Notes: generated by a model from the letters alone, not told the origin. Shown: positions 20,668 through 29,630, numbered from the stretch's first letter. The stretch is DNA of 64,000 nucleotides from Actinomycetota bacterium (GCA_009702755.1 WLHL01000001.1:1-64000), one strand, 5' to 3'. Program-made: numbers and translations.

Positions 20668-21714
20668 CTATTTCACCGAAGCGACATTGATGTTTGAGCC
20701 TTCGTTGCGCGCGCTTTCGTACATGGCCTCCACAATGCGATGAGCTTCGAGCGCAACGGAGAAATCAGGGAAGCCTGGTTCTTTGTTGATCGCAGTGAGA
20801 ATAAATGCCGCGTCAGGGTTCGCGTGGGTATGAGCCAAGGGTGCAGTTTTCGCAAGTAATTCTTCGCCCTCTAATGATCCCGTGCTGCCATCTGCATCGC
20901 TCCATGTCACAGGCCCAAACCAATCATCCCCCGCGATGATCACAGTCCGGTTCTCGCAGAACACTTCAACGTGTCGCAGGCTGGGTCGCGAGAGATTGTC
21001 GTGCCAGATTGTGGTGAGAGTGCCGATCGCGCCGTTCGTAAACTGCACAGAAGCAGCGACGCAATCTTCGATTCCCTCAATGCCGTGTTGATATGTGGCA
21101 CGTGCGCTCACCGACGCAACGTCGCCAATGAGAAAGCGCAACATGTCGACATCGTGGATACTGTGCTCGAGCAACGTGCCCGCGCCTGCTTTTTCGATGT
21201 CTCCGCGCCATGTTGACTTGTAGTGGCCTTGAATCGGGATGAACTGATCATCACGAAAGACCACAGCCATCGGTGCACCAGCCGCTGGGTCAGTGATGAG
21301 TTCACGCGCCCACAAATATGCAGGGGAGCGGCGAAGAATAAGACCGCATTGATGGGTGAGACCAGAACCGCTTGCTGCGTCGTACATCTCGCGTGCTTTA
21401 TTGAAACCTGTGCTGAGTGGCTTCTCGCAGAAGAATGGTTTCCCTGCCGCAATGCACATGTCGACGAGTCGTTGATGTTCATTTGTCCATGTGCAGATGT
21501 AGACGATGTCGCTGCTTGCAATGACTTCTGCTTCCGAATTCATCACGGTGCTACCGGAACCTTGTGCAAACACTTCCGCACGTGCGGTGTCGATGTCGTA
21601 ACAACCACCACGAATCATCTCAACACCAGATCGTTTCAACATCTTTGAGTGAAACGTCGCGATATGTCCAGTTCCAATGAATCCAACAATGGGAGGGCGA
21701 TCAGCAATTGTCAC
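20668..21714 (-). CDS. Gfo/Idh/MocA family oxidoreductase
   Basis: 348 residues with GTG start. The N-terminal Rossmann domain is PIVGFIGTGHIATFHSKMLKRSG, and FFCEKPLSTGFNKA carries the EKP motif of the family. The second domain contains GTLLEHSIHDVDMLRFLIGDVASVSA with the catalytic-region His and Asp. Members oxidise sugars, inositols or related alcohols with NAD(P); an inositol substrate is conceivable but not shown. TAATCT ends 7 nt before the GTG, supporting the start. Confidence 0.9.
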   Translation of the reverse strand: MTIADRPPIVGFIGTGHIATFHSKMLKRSGVEMIRGGCYDIDTARAEVFAQGSGSTVMNSEAEVIASSDIVYICTWTNEHQRLVDMCIAAGKPFFCEKPLSTGFNKAREMYDAASGSGLTHQCGLILRRSPAYLWARELITDPAAGAPMAVVFRDDQFIPIQGHYKSTWRGDIEKAGAGTLLEHSIHDVDMLRFLIGDVASVSARATYQHGIEGIEDCVAASVQFTNGAIGTLTTIWHDNLSRPSLRHVEVFCENRTVIIAGDDWFGPVTWSDADGSTGSLEGEELLAKTAPLAHTHANPDAAFILTAINKEPGFPDFSVALEAHRIVEAMYESARNEGSNINVASVK

Positions 21715-21721
21715 AGTTTGG

Positions 21722-21727
21722 AGATTA
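21722..21727 (-). promoter_or_regulatory. -10 box of the Gfo/Idh/MocA gene (leaderless type)
   Basis: TAATCT on the minus strand ends 7 nt before the GTG start at 21714. Confidence 0.45.
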
Positions 21728-21747
21728 GTAGTTGGGGCGAAAGTGAA

Positions 21748-22788
21748 TTAGCTCACTGGGAGGATGAGTGTGTCGGTTCCAAGTGAAGTTTTCAGTTTTA
21801 CCCGCACTTCTCCACCCCATGGCGAAGTGGAGTTCTTGAATCCGACCGAGTAATGGGCATTTGAGTTGATGGTTGCGTGAGGGGTTGTTCCGCTGGTGAG
21901 AGAGAGATTCTGCCCTGAAGTAGTAATCAGACGGACGGCTGCTTTCACAGCTTTGCCAGCTGAAGGATTGTTGACTTTAACTTCAATCGTCGCGTATGCG
22001 GTTCCACCAAACCATGAGAGGGAACGAAGGGATGCGCAGGCCCCTGATGATCCGCAAACATATGAGGAGTCATCAGAATTTGCAACGATTGCGTTAGAGA
22101 GATCGACGCCGTTCACATTGAATGAGTAGAGCATCCCCGATTGTGTTTGGAATCTGTCAAAGAGCATCTCACAGGAACTTGTGAAACAAATTCTGTAGCC
22201 AGTCCCTTCAGAAGTCATTTTGAGTGGACTGCCATCGCTTCCCCCCGCTTGTCGTTGGGAAAGTCGACCATTGAATAAGTGGTATGCGTATTTCCAAGCT
22301 GGGGAATCGGTGTATGAGTTATCCATCATTGATTGGAAGCCACTTGATGACCAAGAGCTCAGTCCTTGTACGAATGAAGTTGTTGCTACTGATTCACCAG
22401 AGACCACAGCCTCGTTCTGATCATTTGATTCACCTGAGTTCACACTGTCGTTCTGTGCATCTCCCATGTCTGGCGCAATTGATTCATTGTCTGAATAGCC
22501 ACTAGTTGTGTTGTCTGTGTACGGAGGTTGAGCGAGATCAGGAATCACAGGATTCTGGATTCCTTGGCTTGCAAGGTTCATACCCTCCATACACATGTCA
22601 AATGCCGTGTATCCATCAAGGTCGCTGCCTTCTTGCGTCAGGGCATCACACATCTTGACTTTCTCTTCGTAAGTCATGTTCTTTGCAATCGATGCAGGAT
22701 TGACGTCGATAGTCACGTTGGAGAGCCATTGATATCCACCGAAGACAGCAGCGACGAGAACTCCGATGGCAATGAGAGATTTATTCAC
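21748..22788 (-). CDS. Membrane-anchored exported protein of unknown function
   Basis: 346 residues from the GTG at 22788 (the ORF-track ATG at 22851 is just past the hup terminator and would leave no room for a promoter). A signal anchor, NKSLIAIGVLVAAVFGGYQWL, is followed by a short Cys-containing region (MCDALTQEGSDLDGYTAFDMCMEGM), an acidic Asn/Ser/Asp linker and a C-terminal beta-rich domain from about residue 160 (WSSSGFQSMMDNSYTDSPAWKYAYHLFNG to SLGTDTLILPVS). No known motif was recognised. TACTTT ends 6 nt before the GTG. Confidence 0.7.
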   Translation of the reverse strand: MNKSLIAIGVLVAAVFGGYQWLSNVTIDVNPASIAKNMTYEEKVKMCDALTQEGSDLDGYTAFDMCMEGMNLASQGIQNPVIPDLAQPPYTDNTTSGYSDNESIAPDMGDAQNDSVNSGESNDQNEAVVSGESVATTSFVQGLSSWSSSGFQSMMDNSYTDSPAWKYAYHLFNGRLSQRQAGGSDGSPLKMTSEGTGYRICFTSSCEMLFDRFQTQSGMLYSFNVNGVDLSNAIVANSDDSSYVCGSSGACASLRSLSWFGGTAYATIEVKVNNPSAGKAVKAAVRLITTSGQNLSLTSGTTPHATINSNAHYSVGFKNSTSPWGGEVRVKLKTSLGTDTLILPVS

Positions 22789-22794
22789 GTTGAA

Positions 22795-22800
22795 AAAGTA
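22795..22800 (-). promoter_or_regulatory. -10 box of the exported-protein gene (leaderless type)
   Basis: TACTTT on the minus strand ends 6 nt before the GTG at 22788. Confidence 0.4.
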
Positions 22801-22855
22801 ACAGAAGATTTGTGAGGAGCTGTCTTTGCAGTGCGTGTGGCTCGGATGCAAATGA

Positions 22856-22902
22856 AAACGCCCGGTGGCTCACAATCTTTCGACTGCGGCCACCGGGCGT
22901 TT
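22856..22902 (-). terminator. Terminator of hup
   Basis: AAACGCCCGGTGGC and GCCACCGGGCGTTT form a 14-bp perfect stem with a 19-nt loop, followed by TTC on the minus strand. It starts 22 bp after the hup stop. Confidence 0.85.
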
Positions 22903-22924
22903 CCCAGTGCTTGTTAAGGAGCGA

Positions 22925-23416
22925 CTAGCGCTTCTTTGCTGCCTTCTTCACAGCCTTCTTAGGTGCTGCTTTCTTGACAGCCTTCTTAGGTGCTGCCTTC
23001 TTCACAACCTTCTTAGCGACAGGCTTCTTTGCAGCAGCCTTCTTCTTAGCTGGTGCTGCCTTCTTCTTTGCAGGTGCTGCGGACTTCTTGGCTGCTGGTG
23101 CAGGAACTGCCTTCTTGGTGTTCAGCTTTGGAGCTGGTGCAACACCGAGTGCAATGTCCTTGAATCCCTTAAGGGCTGTGATCTTGGCAACTGTTTTTGC
23201 CTTGATCTGGATTGTTGCTCCGGTGGCCGGGTTACGGCCGGTGCGTGCTGGACGCTTGATCTTTGCAAACTTTGCAAAACCGGAAATATTTACGACTTCA
23301 CCCTTTGCAACATTGGCGAGGATTACATCAATGGTTCCCTCGACCAACTTTGCTGCGGTCTTGTTATCGACCTCAGTGTGGAGTGCTACTGCTTGAATGA
23401 GTTCACGCTTCTTCAT
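22925..23416 (-). CDS. hup: HU-type DNA-binding protein with basic tail
   Basis: 163 residues from the ATG at 23416 (MKKRELIQAVALHTEVDNKTAAKLVEGTID). The HU fold occupies the first 90 or so residues and includes the DNA-binding arm FAKIKRPARTGRNPATGATIQI. The tail from about residue 95 is a Lys/Ala/Pro repeat (KKAAPAKKKAAAKK, then PKKAVKKAA repeated), as in actinobacterial HupB/HBs. It compacts the nucleoid. TACGGT ends 7 nt before the ATG, and the gene is monocistronic with a strong terminator. Confidence 0.95.
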   Translation of the reverse strand: MKKRELIQAVALHTEVDNKTAAKLVEGTIDVILANVAKGEVVNISGFAKFAKIKRPARTGRNPATGATIQIKAKTVAKITALKGFKDIALGVAPAPKLNTKKAVPAPAAKKSAAPAKKKAAPAKKKAAAKKPVAKKVVKKAAPKKAVKKAAPKKAVKKAAKKR

Positions 23417-23423
23417 GGATGTC

Positions 23424-23429
23424 ACCGTA
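23424..23429 (-). promoter_or_regulatory. -10 box of hup (leaderless type)
   Basis: TACGGT on the minus strand ends 7 nt before the hup ATG and helps choose that start over the upstream in-frame ATG at 23479. Confidence 0.45.
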
Positions 23430-23541
23430 ACCCACCTAGTCAATGAAATCGGGGATTTCCGACACCTGTTTCTCGTCACACCAAAACGGGGGGATGGGAC
23501 TACCGAACAAGCATCTTCAGAGCGACGTGTGGGATGGCGTG

Positions 23542-24510
23542 TTAGGGCACCATCAGCACTCGACCGAATGCCTGGCGACTCTCGATATATCGGTGTGCGT
23601 CGGCAGCTTCTGCCAAGTTGAAAACCTTGTCGGTGACCACAGTGAGCGCGCCCGTGGCGACCTGCTGAAGAAGTCCCGCAATCATTGGGTGGGTTCGTCC
23701 ACCGTTCATTGCCATCTCTGCACCTAAGAAAACACCATGTATTTCTGCATTTTTGGCCATTAATCCACCGATTTGAGGTGGTTGCGCCTCTCTGCCTGCG
23801 TTTCCTACGTAACTCACACGACCGCGGTAGCCCAACGATGCGATGCTCGCTTCGAGTGTTTTCCCACCAACGGGGTCAACAACCAAGTCGACACCCTTGC
23901 CGCCGGTGATGTCCATGATCGCCTTCGCGGTGTCCACCTGTGCGTAGTTAATGGCGTGGTCGAGGCCGTAGTCCTTGAGTCGGGCGAGACGATCATCGCT
24001 AGAAGCCGTGGCAAAAACAGTGGCGCCTGCGGCCTTGGCCAACTGGATGGCAGCGAGTCCGACTCCGCCAGCACCAGCCTGAATAAGGACAGATTCTCCG
24101 GCCTTCAAGCGGCCGAATTCGAACAGGCAATCGTGGGCAGTGCCGAATTCGATGGGCACACCTGCACCCTGTTGCAGAGAAACGCCGTCAGGCAGCGCCC
24201 ACACAGATGCAGTAGCAACGCTGACAACTTCTGCATGTGAGCCATACGCCATGGTGGCAACAACTGGCTGGCCTTTCACGAATTGTGTGACACCGTCGCC
24301 GACTTCACGAATGATGCCGGAGCATTGGTATCCGACAATGTGCGGAGTGGTCGCGAGTGCACCACCTTGGCGATGCAAAAGGTCGCCGCCCTGAATGCCA
24401 ATGAAGGCGACATCAATCAGCACGCCACCTTTGCGAAGTTGCGGCTCCGCCACTTCTTCATAACGGAACACTTCAGGTCCGCCGACATTGTCATACACAG
24501 CTGCTTTCAT
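23542..24510 (-). CDS. Quinone oxidoreductase-type NADPH dehydrogenase (MDR superfamily)
   Basis: 322 residues. The N-terminal GroES-like domain has MKAAVYDNVGGPEVFRYEEVAEP and GYQCSGIIREVGDGVTQFVKGQPV. The Rossmann motif is VLIQAGAGGVGLAAIQLAKAAGATVFATASS. The structural and catalytic Cys/His zinc ligands are lacking, so it belongs to the zinc-free quinone oxidoreductase branch. The natural substrate is unknown. TACTGT ends 7 nt before the ATG. It lies 20 bp after the thiP stop on the same strand but probably has its own promoter. Confidence 0.88.
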   Translation of the reverse strand: MKAAVYDNVGGPEVFRYEEVAEPQLRKGGVLIDVAFIGIQGGDLLHRQGGALATTPHIVGYQCSGIIREVGDGVTQFVKGQPVVATMAYGSHAEVVSVATASVWALPDGVSLQQGAGVPIEFGTAHDCLFEFGRLKAGESVLIQAGAGGVGLAAIQLAKAAGATVFATASSDDRLARLKDYGLDHAINYAQVDTAKAIMDITGGKGVDLVVDPVGGKTLEASIASLGYRGRVSYVGNAGREAQPPQIGGLMAKNAEIHGVFLGAEMAMNGGRTHPMIAGLLQQVATGALTVVTDKVFNLAEAADAHRYIESRQAFGRVLMVP

Positions 24511-24517
24511 GAGTGTG

Positions 24518-24523
24518 ACAGTA
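24518..24523 (-). promoter_or_regulatory. -10 box of the quinone oxidoreductase gene (leaderless type)
   Basis: TACTGT on the minus strand ends 7 nt before the ATG at 24510. It lies between that gene and thiP, whose stop is close by. Confidence 0.4.
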
Positions 24524-24530
24524 GTGCTGG

Positions 24531-26063
24531 TTATTGACGACGGCGTACTTGGGGCGCCAGCGCAAAAACAATGACCACAAGCGCTGCAAGGGAAAAGGCT
24601 GACTGGCTTGTGACATCGCCTGGTCGAGCCAAGAGTTGTGCAATTGCAATGGGGATTGTGGTGGTGTCGTTACGCGAAAGAAATGATGTTGCACCGAACT
24701 CTCCCAGCGATATTGCAGCAGACAACCCGACTGCCCTAATCAGTGCTGGTTGCAACAGTGGGAACTCAATGTGTCGCCAACTGCGCCACGGATGAGCACC
24801 CAGCGATGCCGCAGCATCCGAGAGGTCCTCAGGGATTGCATCAAGAGCAGGTCGTATCGCTCTCACAGCAAGCGGAAGTGCAAGTACTGAGTGCACAACG
24901 GGGATGAGCCACCACTGAGAACGCCAGTTCACCGGTGACTGATCAAAGGCGATGATGAGCCCGAGACCAAAGGTGACTGCGGAAACTACAAGTGGTAACG
25001 CAGTAATACTCGCGACGATGGATGAACGCTGTTGCGCGACACTGATAATGAGTGCGGCAATGGGCGCGAGGACTGCACAGATTGCTGCGAAGAAAAGTGA
25101 TGTCATGAGTGTCTGTGGAATGTTCACGCCAACAGCTTCGGTGGAGCCATTGAAGAGCCATTGATAGCCGCGCAGTGAAAACTGTCCGTTCAAAGTGAAT
25201 GATCGAATGACCACTGCAACAAGTGGGCTGACAACAACGATGGCGGGGACAGCGACAGAAAAAAACAGAGCCAGTCCGAATGGTGTTCGAGATGTCGTGA
25301 GCATCTGAATTGTCTGGGTTGCTGTGCGAGGTTCGCGCGAAGCCGGATTTCCCCAACGAAGAACCAGAAGAACAACAACTGCTTGAACAACTGCGAGCGA
25401 TGTTGCTGTTCGTGTGTCGCCTAGTCGAATTGCCTGTGTGAAGATTTCTGACTCAATGGTGCGGTGAGAGATGTCGCCCAGAATTGCAATCACTGCAAAA
25501 CTTGTGAAGCAGTAGAGAAAAATGATCGCAGCGGCATTCCGAAGAGATTCACGAATGTGAGGAACAACGACATAGAGAAATGTGCGCACTCGGCCAGCAC
25601 CTAAGTCTGCAGCAGTGTCCTCCATTGCTTTGTCGAGAAGCAACCATTGTGGCCCCACGATGCGAACGACGATTGCGACGTTGAAGACAATATGTGCCCA
25701 CAGAATCGCTGGAATGCCTGCCGCGGGAAGAATCGCTTTGATTCCCGTTGCCACAACAACTGCGGGCATGAAGAAGGGGATTGTGATGAGTGCCGTGAGT
25801 ATTCGCGAGAAATGAAATGTGTGTCGCGAAATTGCCCAGGTAAAGGGCAGGCCCACAGCAAGCGTGAGAGCTGTTGATGCAATGGCTTGCCACAGCGTGA
25901 ACCACCAGACTCCACGCAAAGAAGATTCTGTGAGTGTGTCAACAATGTCTTGAGGTCGTGCAAACTCCGCGAGCATCGAGAGAACAGGGAATGCAAAGAA
26001 CAGCGCCAACAGTGCAACGACGAGCACCTGCAGCCGCTGGGCTGTTCTTGCGACCGGGTTCAT
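24531..26063 (-). CDS. thiP: Thiamine ABC transporter permease, two-domain
   Basis: 510 residues from the ATG at 26063 that overlaps the thiB stop (TAATG). Two copies of the binding-protein-dependent permease domain are present, each with an EAA-type loop: MEDTAADLGAGRVRTFLYVVVPHIRESL in the first and PEDLSDAAASLGAHPWRSWRHIEFPLL in the second. About twelve membrane segments are expected. Length and doubling match ThiP. Iron permeases of the FbpB type look similar, but the operon contains thiN and is led by a TPP riboswitch. No ATPase gene accompanies it. Confidence 0.9.
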   Translation of the reverse strand: MNPVARTAQRLQVLVVALLALFFAFPVLSMLAEFARPQDIVDTLTESSLRGVWWFTLWQAIASTALTLAVGLPFTWAISRHTFHFSRILTALITIPFFMPAVVVATGIKAILPAAGIPAILWAHIVFNVAIVVRIVGPQWLLLDKAMEDTAADLGAGRVRTFLYVVVPHIRESLRNAAAIIFLYCFTSFAVIAILGDISHRTIESEIFTQAIRLGDTRTATSLAVVQAVVVLLVLRWGNPASREPRTATQTIQMLTTSRTPFGLALFFSVAVPAIVVVSPLVAVVIRSFTLNGQFSLRGYQWLFNGSTEAVGVNIPQTLMTSLFFAAICAVLAPIAALIISVAQQRSSIVASITALPLVVSAVTFGLGLIIAFDQSPVNWRSQWWLIPVVHSVLALPLAVRAIRPALDAIPEDLSDAAASLGAHPWRSWRHIEFPLLQPALIRAVGLSAAISLGEFGATSFLSRNDTTTIPIAIAQLLARPGDVTSQSAFSLAALVVIVFALAPQVRRRQ

Positions 26064-27061
26064 TACAAGAAGATGTTTCTCCAAGTATCGATCCACTGAT
26101 CGCGGTTCTTTTCAATCTTCTCTGCAGATGGTGTGCTGCTGGTTGCGGGGCGCACTGCATGCTTCACGAAGACATCGGGGAGAACCGCGTCCTTGTTGAC
26201 CGGGTACACGAATAATGAAGTGGGCATTGATTCTTGGAACTTCTGTGCCAACAGATAATCGACGAGCTTTTGGGCCAACTCTTCATTCTTTGAGCCACGC
26301 AGAACGCCGACGTATTCAGTCGCTTTGAAACATGTTGCAGTCACAACACCAGTGGGTGCTGTCGTGAGCGGTGTTGCAGAAAAGAGCACTTCTGCTGCGG
26401 GGCTTGATCCGTACGACACAACGATTGGGTACTTGCCCTTGCCCGAAGAGCCAGAAAAGTCGATGGTGTAGGCCGCGGTCCAATCACTAGCGATGCGAAC
26501 ACCATTGGCTTTCAACTGCTTCCAGTAGTTTTGCCACTTTCCTTCACCAAAGTGTTCGATGCTGGCGACAAGAAAAGCAAACCCAGGTGCTGAGTTCACG
26601 GGGTCCGGTGCAGTTAAAAGTCCCTTGTATGTGGGAAGTGCAAGGTCTTCAAATGTCTGTGGTGGTGTGATTCCACGTGATTCAAACCACGCCTTGTCAT
26701 AGTTCAGACAAACATCGCTCTCATCAACTGGTGTGTAATCCAATAAAACATTTCCTGATTGCGCTCGTGAGAGAAAAGTGTTGTCGATGCCGAACATCAC
26801 GTCACCTTCTGGATTGCCAGATGTGAGAATTGCCTTGCTCACCATGGAGCCGGTGTCGCCCGCAGTCACAACCCTGACTGTTGCGCCAGTCGCTGCAGTG
26901 AAGTCATCAAAGATTCCTTCAGCGGGAGTGAACGCGTCATAGGAGATCAGGGTGATCTCTTTCGCACTCTCTTCAAATGAACCTGTGATGACGGAGCAAC
27001 TCGCAAGAGCAGAGCCAGCGACGAACGAGACCACAAGAAATATGGCAACGATCTTTTTCAT
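26063..27061 (-). CDS. thiB: Thiamine ABC transporter substrate-binding lipoprotein
   Basis: 332 residues. The signal ends in a lipobox (SALASC, Cys22). The mature protein begins with EITLISYDAFTPAEGIFDDFTAATGATVRVV and continues with GDTGSMVSKAILTSGNPEGDVMFGIDNTFLSRA, the ThiB signature; TPPQTFEDLALPTYKGLLTAPDPVNSAPGFAFL follows. It would bind thiamine or its phosphates outside the membrane for ThiP. It starts 2 bp after thiN and ends overlapping thiP. Confidence 0.93.
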   Translation of the reverse strand: MKKIVAIFLVVSFVAGSALASCSVITGSFEESAKEITLISYDAFTPAEGIFDDFTAATGATVRVVTAGDTGSMVSKAILTSGNPEGDVMFGIDNTFLSRAQSGNVLLDYTPVDESDVCLNYDKAWFESRGITPPQTFEDLALPTYKGLLTAPDPVNSAPGFAFLVASIEHFGEGKWQNYWKQLKANGVRIASDWTAAYTIDFSGSSGKGKYPIVVSYGSSPAAEVLFSATPLTTAPTGVVTATCFKATEYVGVLRGSKNEELAQKLVDYLLAQKFQESMPTSLFVYPVNKDAVLPDVFVKHAVRPATSSTPSAEKIEKNRDQWIDTWRNIFL

Positions 27062-27063
27062 GA

Positions 27064-27726
27064 TTATCTATTTCCTTTGTTGAGTGTGGAGATGACGGCG
27101 AGAGCGCCGGTACGCAATGAGATGCGCACCTCTGACGATGTTGCAATGTTGCTGACACCACGCGACGCGAATGAATGCAACGTGTCGCGCTTCAATTCCC
27201 ATTGCAGTCCGGTTGTTGTCACACCTTTGGCGTTGCCGCCAAGGGGAATCAACGAGACAGTGCTGCCGATGGGGAGTTCTAGTTCAGTTGCTTCGCGTGG
27301 AGTCACGATGCGCACGTAGTTGTCGCCAACATGTGCCGACATGGTTGCGTCGTCTGCGTGCGACACCAATGAGTGCACCATGGCAAGTAGGTGATCGAAG
27401 CGATCTCCGCCACCAGACAAAAGATGAATATGGCGGTAGTCAAACTTGCGCGCGAGTTGCAGTGCGAGTTCAGTATCGGTGACGTCTTTATCCGTCGGAT
27501 GTTCAATGATCTCAGCATCGCTGGCGTGTGCTTCGACCAAATGTTCTGGTCGGATGGAATCCATGTCGCCAATGAGGAGGTCGGGCTGAAAACCCATTGC
27601 AGTGGCGTGTTCCCACCCAGAGTCGGCAGCAATCACCAGTGCAGCCTCAGGTAAGTGATCGCGCACGGAAGATTCGGGTGAGTTGCCGCCGATAAAGATA
27701 AGTGCGTGGCGTGGAGCCATTTCCAT
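27064..27726 (-). CDS. thiN: Thiamine pyrophosphokinase
   Basis: 220 residues. Typical motifs are VIAADSGWEHATAMGFQPDLLIGDMDSI (substrate and Mg Asp residues), DKDVTDTELALQLA and LLSGGGDRFDHLLAMVHSL, with a C-terminal beta-sandwich (GSTVSLIPLGGNAKGVTTTGLQWEL). It converts thiamine plus ATP into TPP. GGAGGGAA directly precedes the ATG, and a second ATG lies two codons later. It is the first gene behind the TPP riboswitch and is co-transcribed with thiB and thiP, so imported thiamine is phosphorylated by the same operon that imports it. Confidence 0.93.
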   Translation of the reverse strand: MEMAPRHALIFIGGNSPESSVRDHLPEAALVIAADSGWEHATAMGFQPDLLIGDMDSIRPEHLVEAHASDAEIIEHPTDKDVTDTELALQLARKFDYRHIHLLSGGGDRFDHLLAMVHSLVSHADDATMSAHVGDNYVRIVTPREATELELPIGSTVSLIPLGGNAKGVTTTGLQWELKRDTLHSFASRGVSNIATSSEVRISLRTGALAVISTLNKGNR

Positions 27727-27727
27727 T

Positions 27728-27816
27728 TCCCTCCGCCGGCATTACCCGGATCAGGTTCACGGGTCGGTGGCCGCGGCCACCCTCTCAGCCCGCCGAATCG
27801 TGCGAGCTCCCCTTGG
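27728..27816 (-). promoter_or_regulatory. TPP riboswitch (THI element)
   Basis: Read on the minus strand, GGGGAGC is followed by GCTGAGAGGG, then a variable GC-rich arm and CGTGAACCTGATCCGGGTAATGCC, the conserved THI box. The 3' end runs directly into GGCGGAGGGAA, so the ribosome binding site of thiN lies at the edge of the aptamer. Control of translation initiation is therefore likely. Confidence 0.96.
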
Positions 27817-27834
27817 TGTTATGTGAAGTGAAGA

Positions 27835-28752
27835 CTATCGTGCGAGACGTTGCATGTCAGGTTCGATGAAGATGAATCGAGCGCTGGGAACCACTGCGCG
27901 CATTGCCGCTTCAGACTCATCAATGATTCGGCTGACGTCCTCTGCGGAAAGGTCAGGCGCAAAAATTGCCTTTGTGGCAACGAGCAACGTGTCGGGGCCG
28001 AGGTGTTCGGTATGCATGTAGATCACTTCAGATATCTGAGGGTGATTTCGTAATGCATTACTCAGCAACAAGCGGTCTGCCTTGGAAGCGGTCTCGCCGA
28101 GAAGTAGTGCTTTCATTTCAACGCCCAAGACGAAAGCCACGACAACGAGGAGCACGCCAATTGCAATCGAACCTGCGGCATCCCAGCGAGGGTTGTGGGT
28201 GTAGTGACCGAGAAGCACGCCAAAGAGCGCAAGGAACAGGCCAGTCTCTGCTGCAACGTCTTCCAGAAGAACCGTTGGCAGTTCAGGTGACTTCGAAGTA
28301 CGGATGAACTGCCAGTAACTCTGCCCAGCGGGCTTGACATGCCCCACTTCCTTCACTGCAGTGCGCAATGAGTAGGTCTCCAACAGGATTGCCACCACAA
28401 GAATGCCGATCGCGATACCAAGGCTTTCCGTTTCGTGTGGGTGACGCATCTTGCTGATGCCTTCATAGATGGCAAAGAGTCCACCCATGCTGAACAGCAC
28501 GAGGGCAACAATGAACGCCCAGAAATAGCGCTCGCGCTGGTGTCCGAACGGGTGTTCCTCGTCGCCCTTACGCACTGAACGCTTGGCGCCCAACAGGAGC
28601 AACCCTTGATTGCCCGTATCGGCAAAAGAGTGCACGGATTCCGCCACAAGCGCAGCTGAGCCAGTGAGCAAGAAGCCCACAAACTTTGAAATTGCGATTC
28701 CGAGGTTCGCGAAAAACGCCGCGATGATCGCCTTACGACTGCCTTCATTCAT
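27835..28752 (-). CDS. Cation diffusion facilitator (CDF) transporter
   Basis: 305 residues with about six membrane segments. The metal site motif is LVAESVHSFADTGNQGLLLLGAKRS (His-x3-Asp) and HPFGHQRERYFWAFIVALVLFSMGG follows, both hallmarks of CDF proteins; WDAAGSIAIGVLLVVVAFVLG carries the second-site Asp. The C-terminal cytoplasmic domain is present (PQISEVIYMHTEHLGPDTLLVATKAIF). The ESVHSFADTGNQ form resembles the SLC30A9-like branch. The metal cannot be assigned; Zn, Co or Mn efflux are possible. CAACCT ends 6 nt before the ATG. Confidence 0.9.
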   Translation of the reverse strand: MNEGSRKAIIAAFFANLGIAISKFVGFLLTGSAALVAESVHSFADTGNQGLLLLGAKRSVRKGDEEHPFGHQRERYFWAFIVALVLFSMGGLFAIYEGISKMRHPHETESLGIAIGILVVAILLETYSLRTAVKEVGHVKPAGQSYWQFIRTSKSPELPTVLLEDVAAETGLFLALFGVLLGHYTHNPRWDAAGSIAIGVLLVVVAFVLGVEMKALLLGETASKADRLLLSNALRNHPQISEVIYMHTEHLGPDTLLVATKAIFAPDLSAEDVSRIIDESEAAMRAVVPSARFIFIEPDMQRLAR

Positions 28753-28811
28753 GCGTCTAGGTTGTCACATAGGGGCGTGCAGCCTCGGAACGTCGTCCAT
28801 GGGGGTATGGA

Positions 28812-29600
28812 ATGGGTTATCTAGATAACAAGATTGCAGTTGTGACCGGTGGAGGTCGTGGCATTGGTAAGGCTATCTCGCTTGCACTTGCTGAACAAGG
28901 TGCAACGGTCGCAATCAACTACCGACGCGACAAAGAAGCTGCAGAAGAAACATTGCGCGAGATTCTTGATGCCGGAGGCGTGGCGAGTGTTCACCAGGGT
29001 TCTAATGATGTTCCTGCAGAGAACTTTTCTATGGTGCAAGAAATCATTGAGACGCATGGCGGCATCGACATTGTTGTTGTGAATGGTGGCAATGCATCAA
29101 AGGGACGCAGTGTTGTCGACACGGAAGCAGAAGAAGTGTGGAACCTTGTCGCAACACATGCGCTCGGGCCACACCAGTTGTGCCGTGCGTTCTTGCCGCA
29201 CATGCGTGCACGCGGTGGCGGACACGTGGTGTTTATCTCATCAGTTGCCACAAGCGGCATGTCGGCAAATGGTGCGCCGTACAACATGGGCAAAGCAGCG
29301 ATGGAAGCTCTCGCGCTCACGTTGGCGAAGGAAGAACGTCCCCACAACATTCGCGTCAACATCGTGGCGCCGGGGCTCGTGGAAACAGATATGGGTGTGC
29401 GTCTTGCGCGTGCCCTGACGGGCAACCGTGAGGCCGGGGACCTTCGCTTTATGGACGCGGCCGCGCCTTTCGGCCGAGTGTGCCAGCCCGAGGACATTTC
29501 TCAGGCCGTCCTCTATTTCTGCTCCCCACAAGCTTCGTATGTCACGGGTCAGCGCATCCAGATTGATGGTGGCGGAAGCAACCTCCGGGTGGGGCAGTAA
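28812..29600 (+). CDS. Short-chain dehydrogenase/reductase
   Basis: 262 residues. The cofactor motif is VVTGGGRGIGKAISLALAEQGA and RRDK follows strand 2, compatible with NADP(H). The usual NNAG is replaced by VNGGNA. The catalytic residues are the Ser of HVVFISSVATSG and Tyr-x3-Lys in PYNMGKAAMEALALTLA. The C-terminus YVTGQRIQIDGGGSN is standard. FabG-like enzymes look like this; the substrate is unknown. A GGGGG lies shortly before the ATG. Confidence 0.9.
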   Translation: MGYLDNKIAVVTGGGRGIGKAISLALAEQGATVAINYRRDKEAAEETLREILDAGGVASVHQGSNDVPAENFSMVQEIIETHGGIDIVVVNGGNASKGRSVVDTEAEEVWNLVATHALGPHQLCRAFLPHMRARGGGHVVFISSVATSGMSANGAPYNMGKAAMEALALTLAKEERPHNIRVNIVAPGLVETDMGVRLARALTGNREAGDLRFMDAAAPFGRVCQPEDISQAVLYFCSPQASYVTGQRIQIDGGGSNLRVGQ

Positions 29601-29617
29601 CAGCTAGTCGGTGTCGC

Positions 29618-29623
29618 TAACCT
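29618..29623 (+). promoter_or_regulatory. -10 box of nfuA (leaderless type)
   Basis: TAACCT ends 7 nt before the GTG at 29631. Confidence 0.45.
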
Positions 29624-29630
29624 TCGTGTC

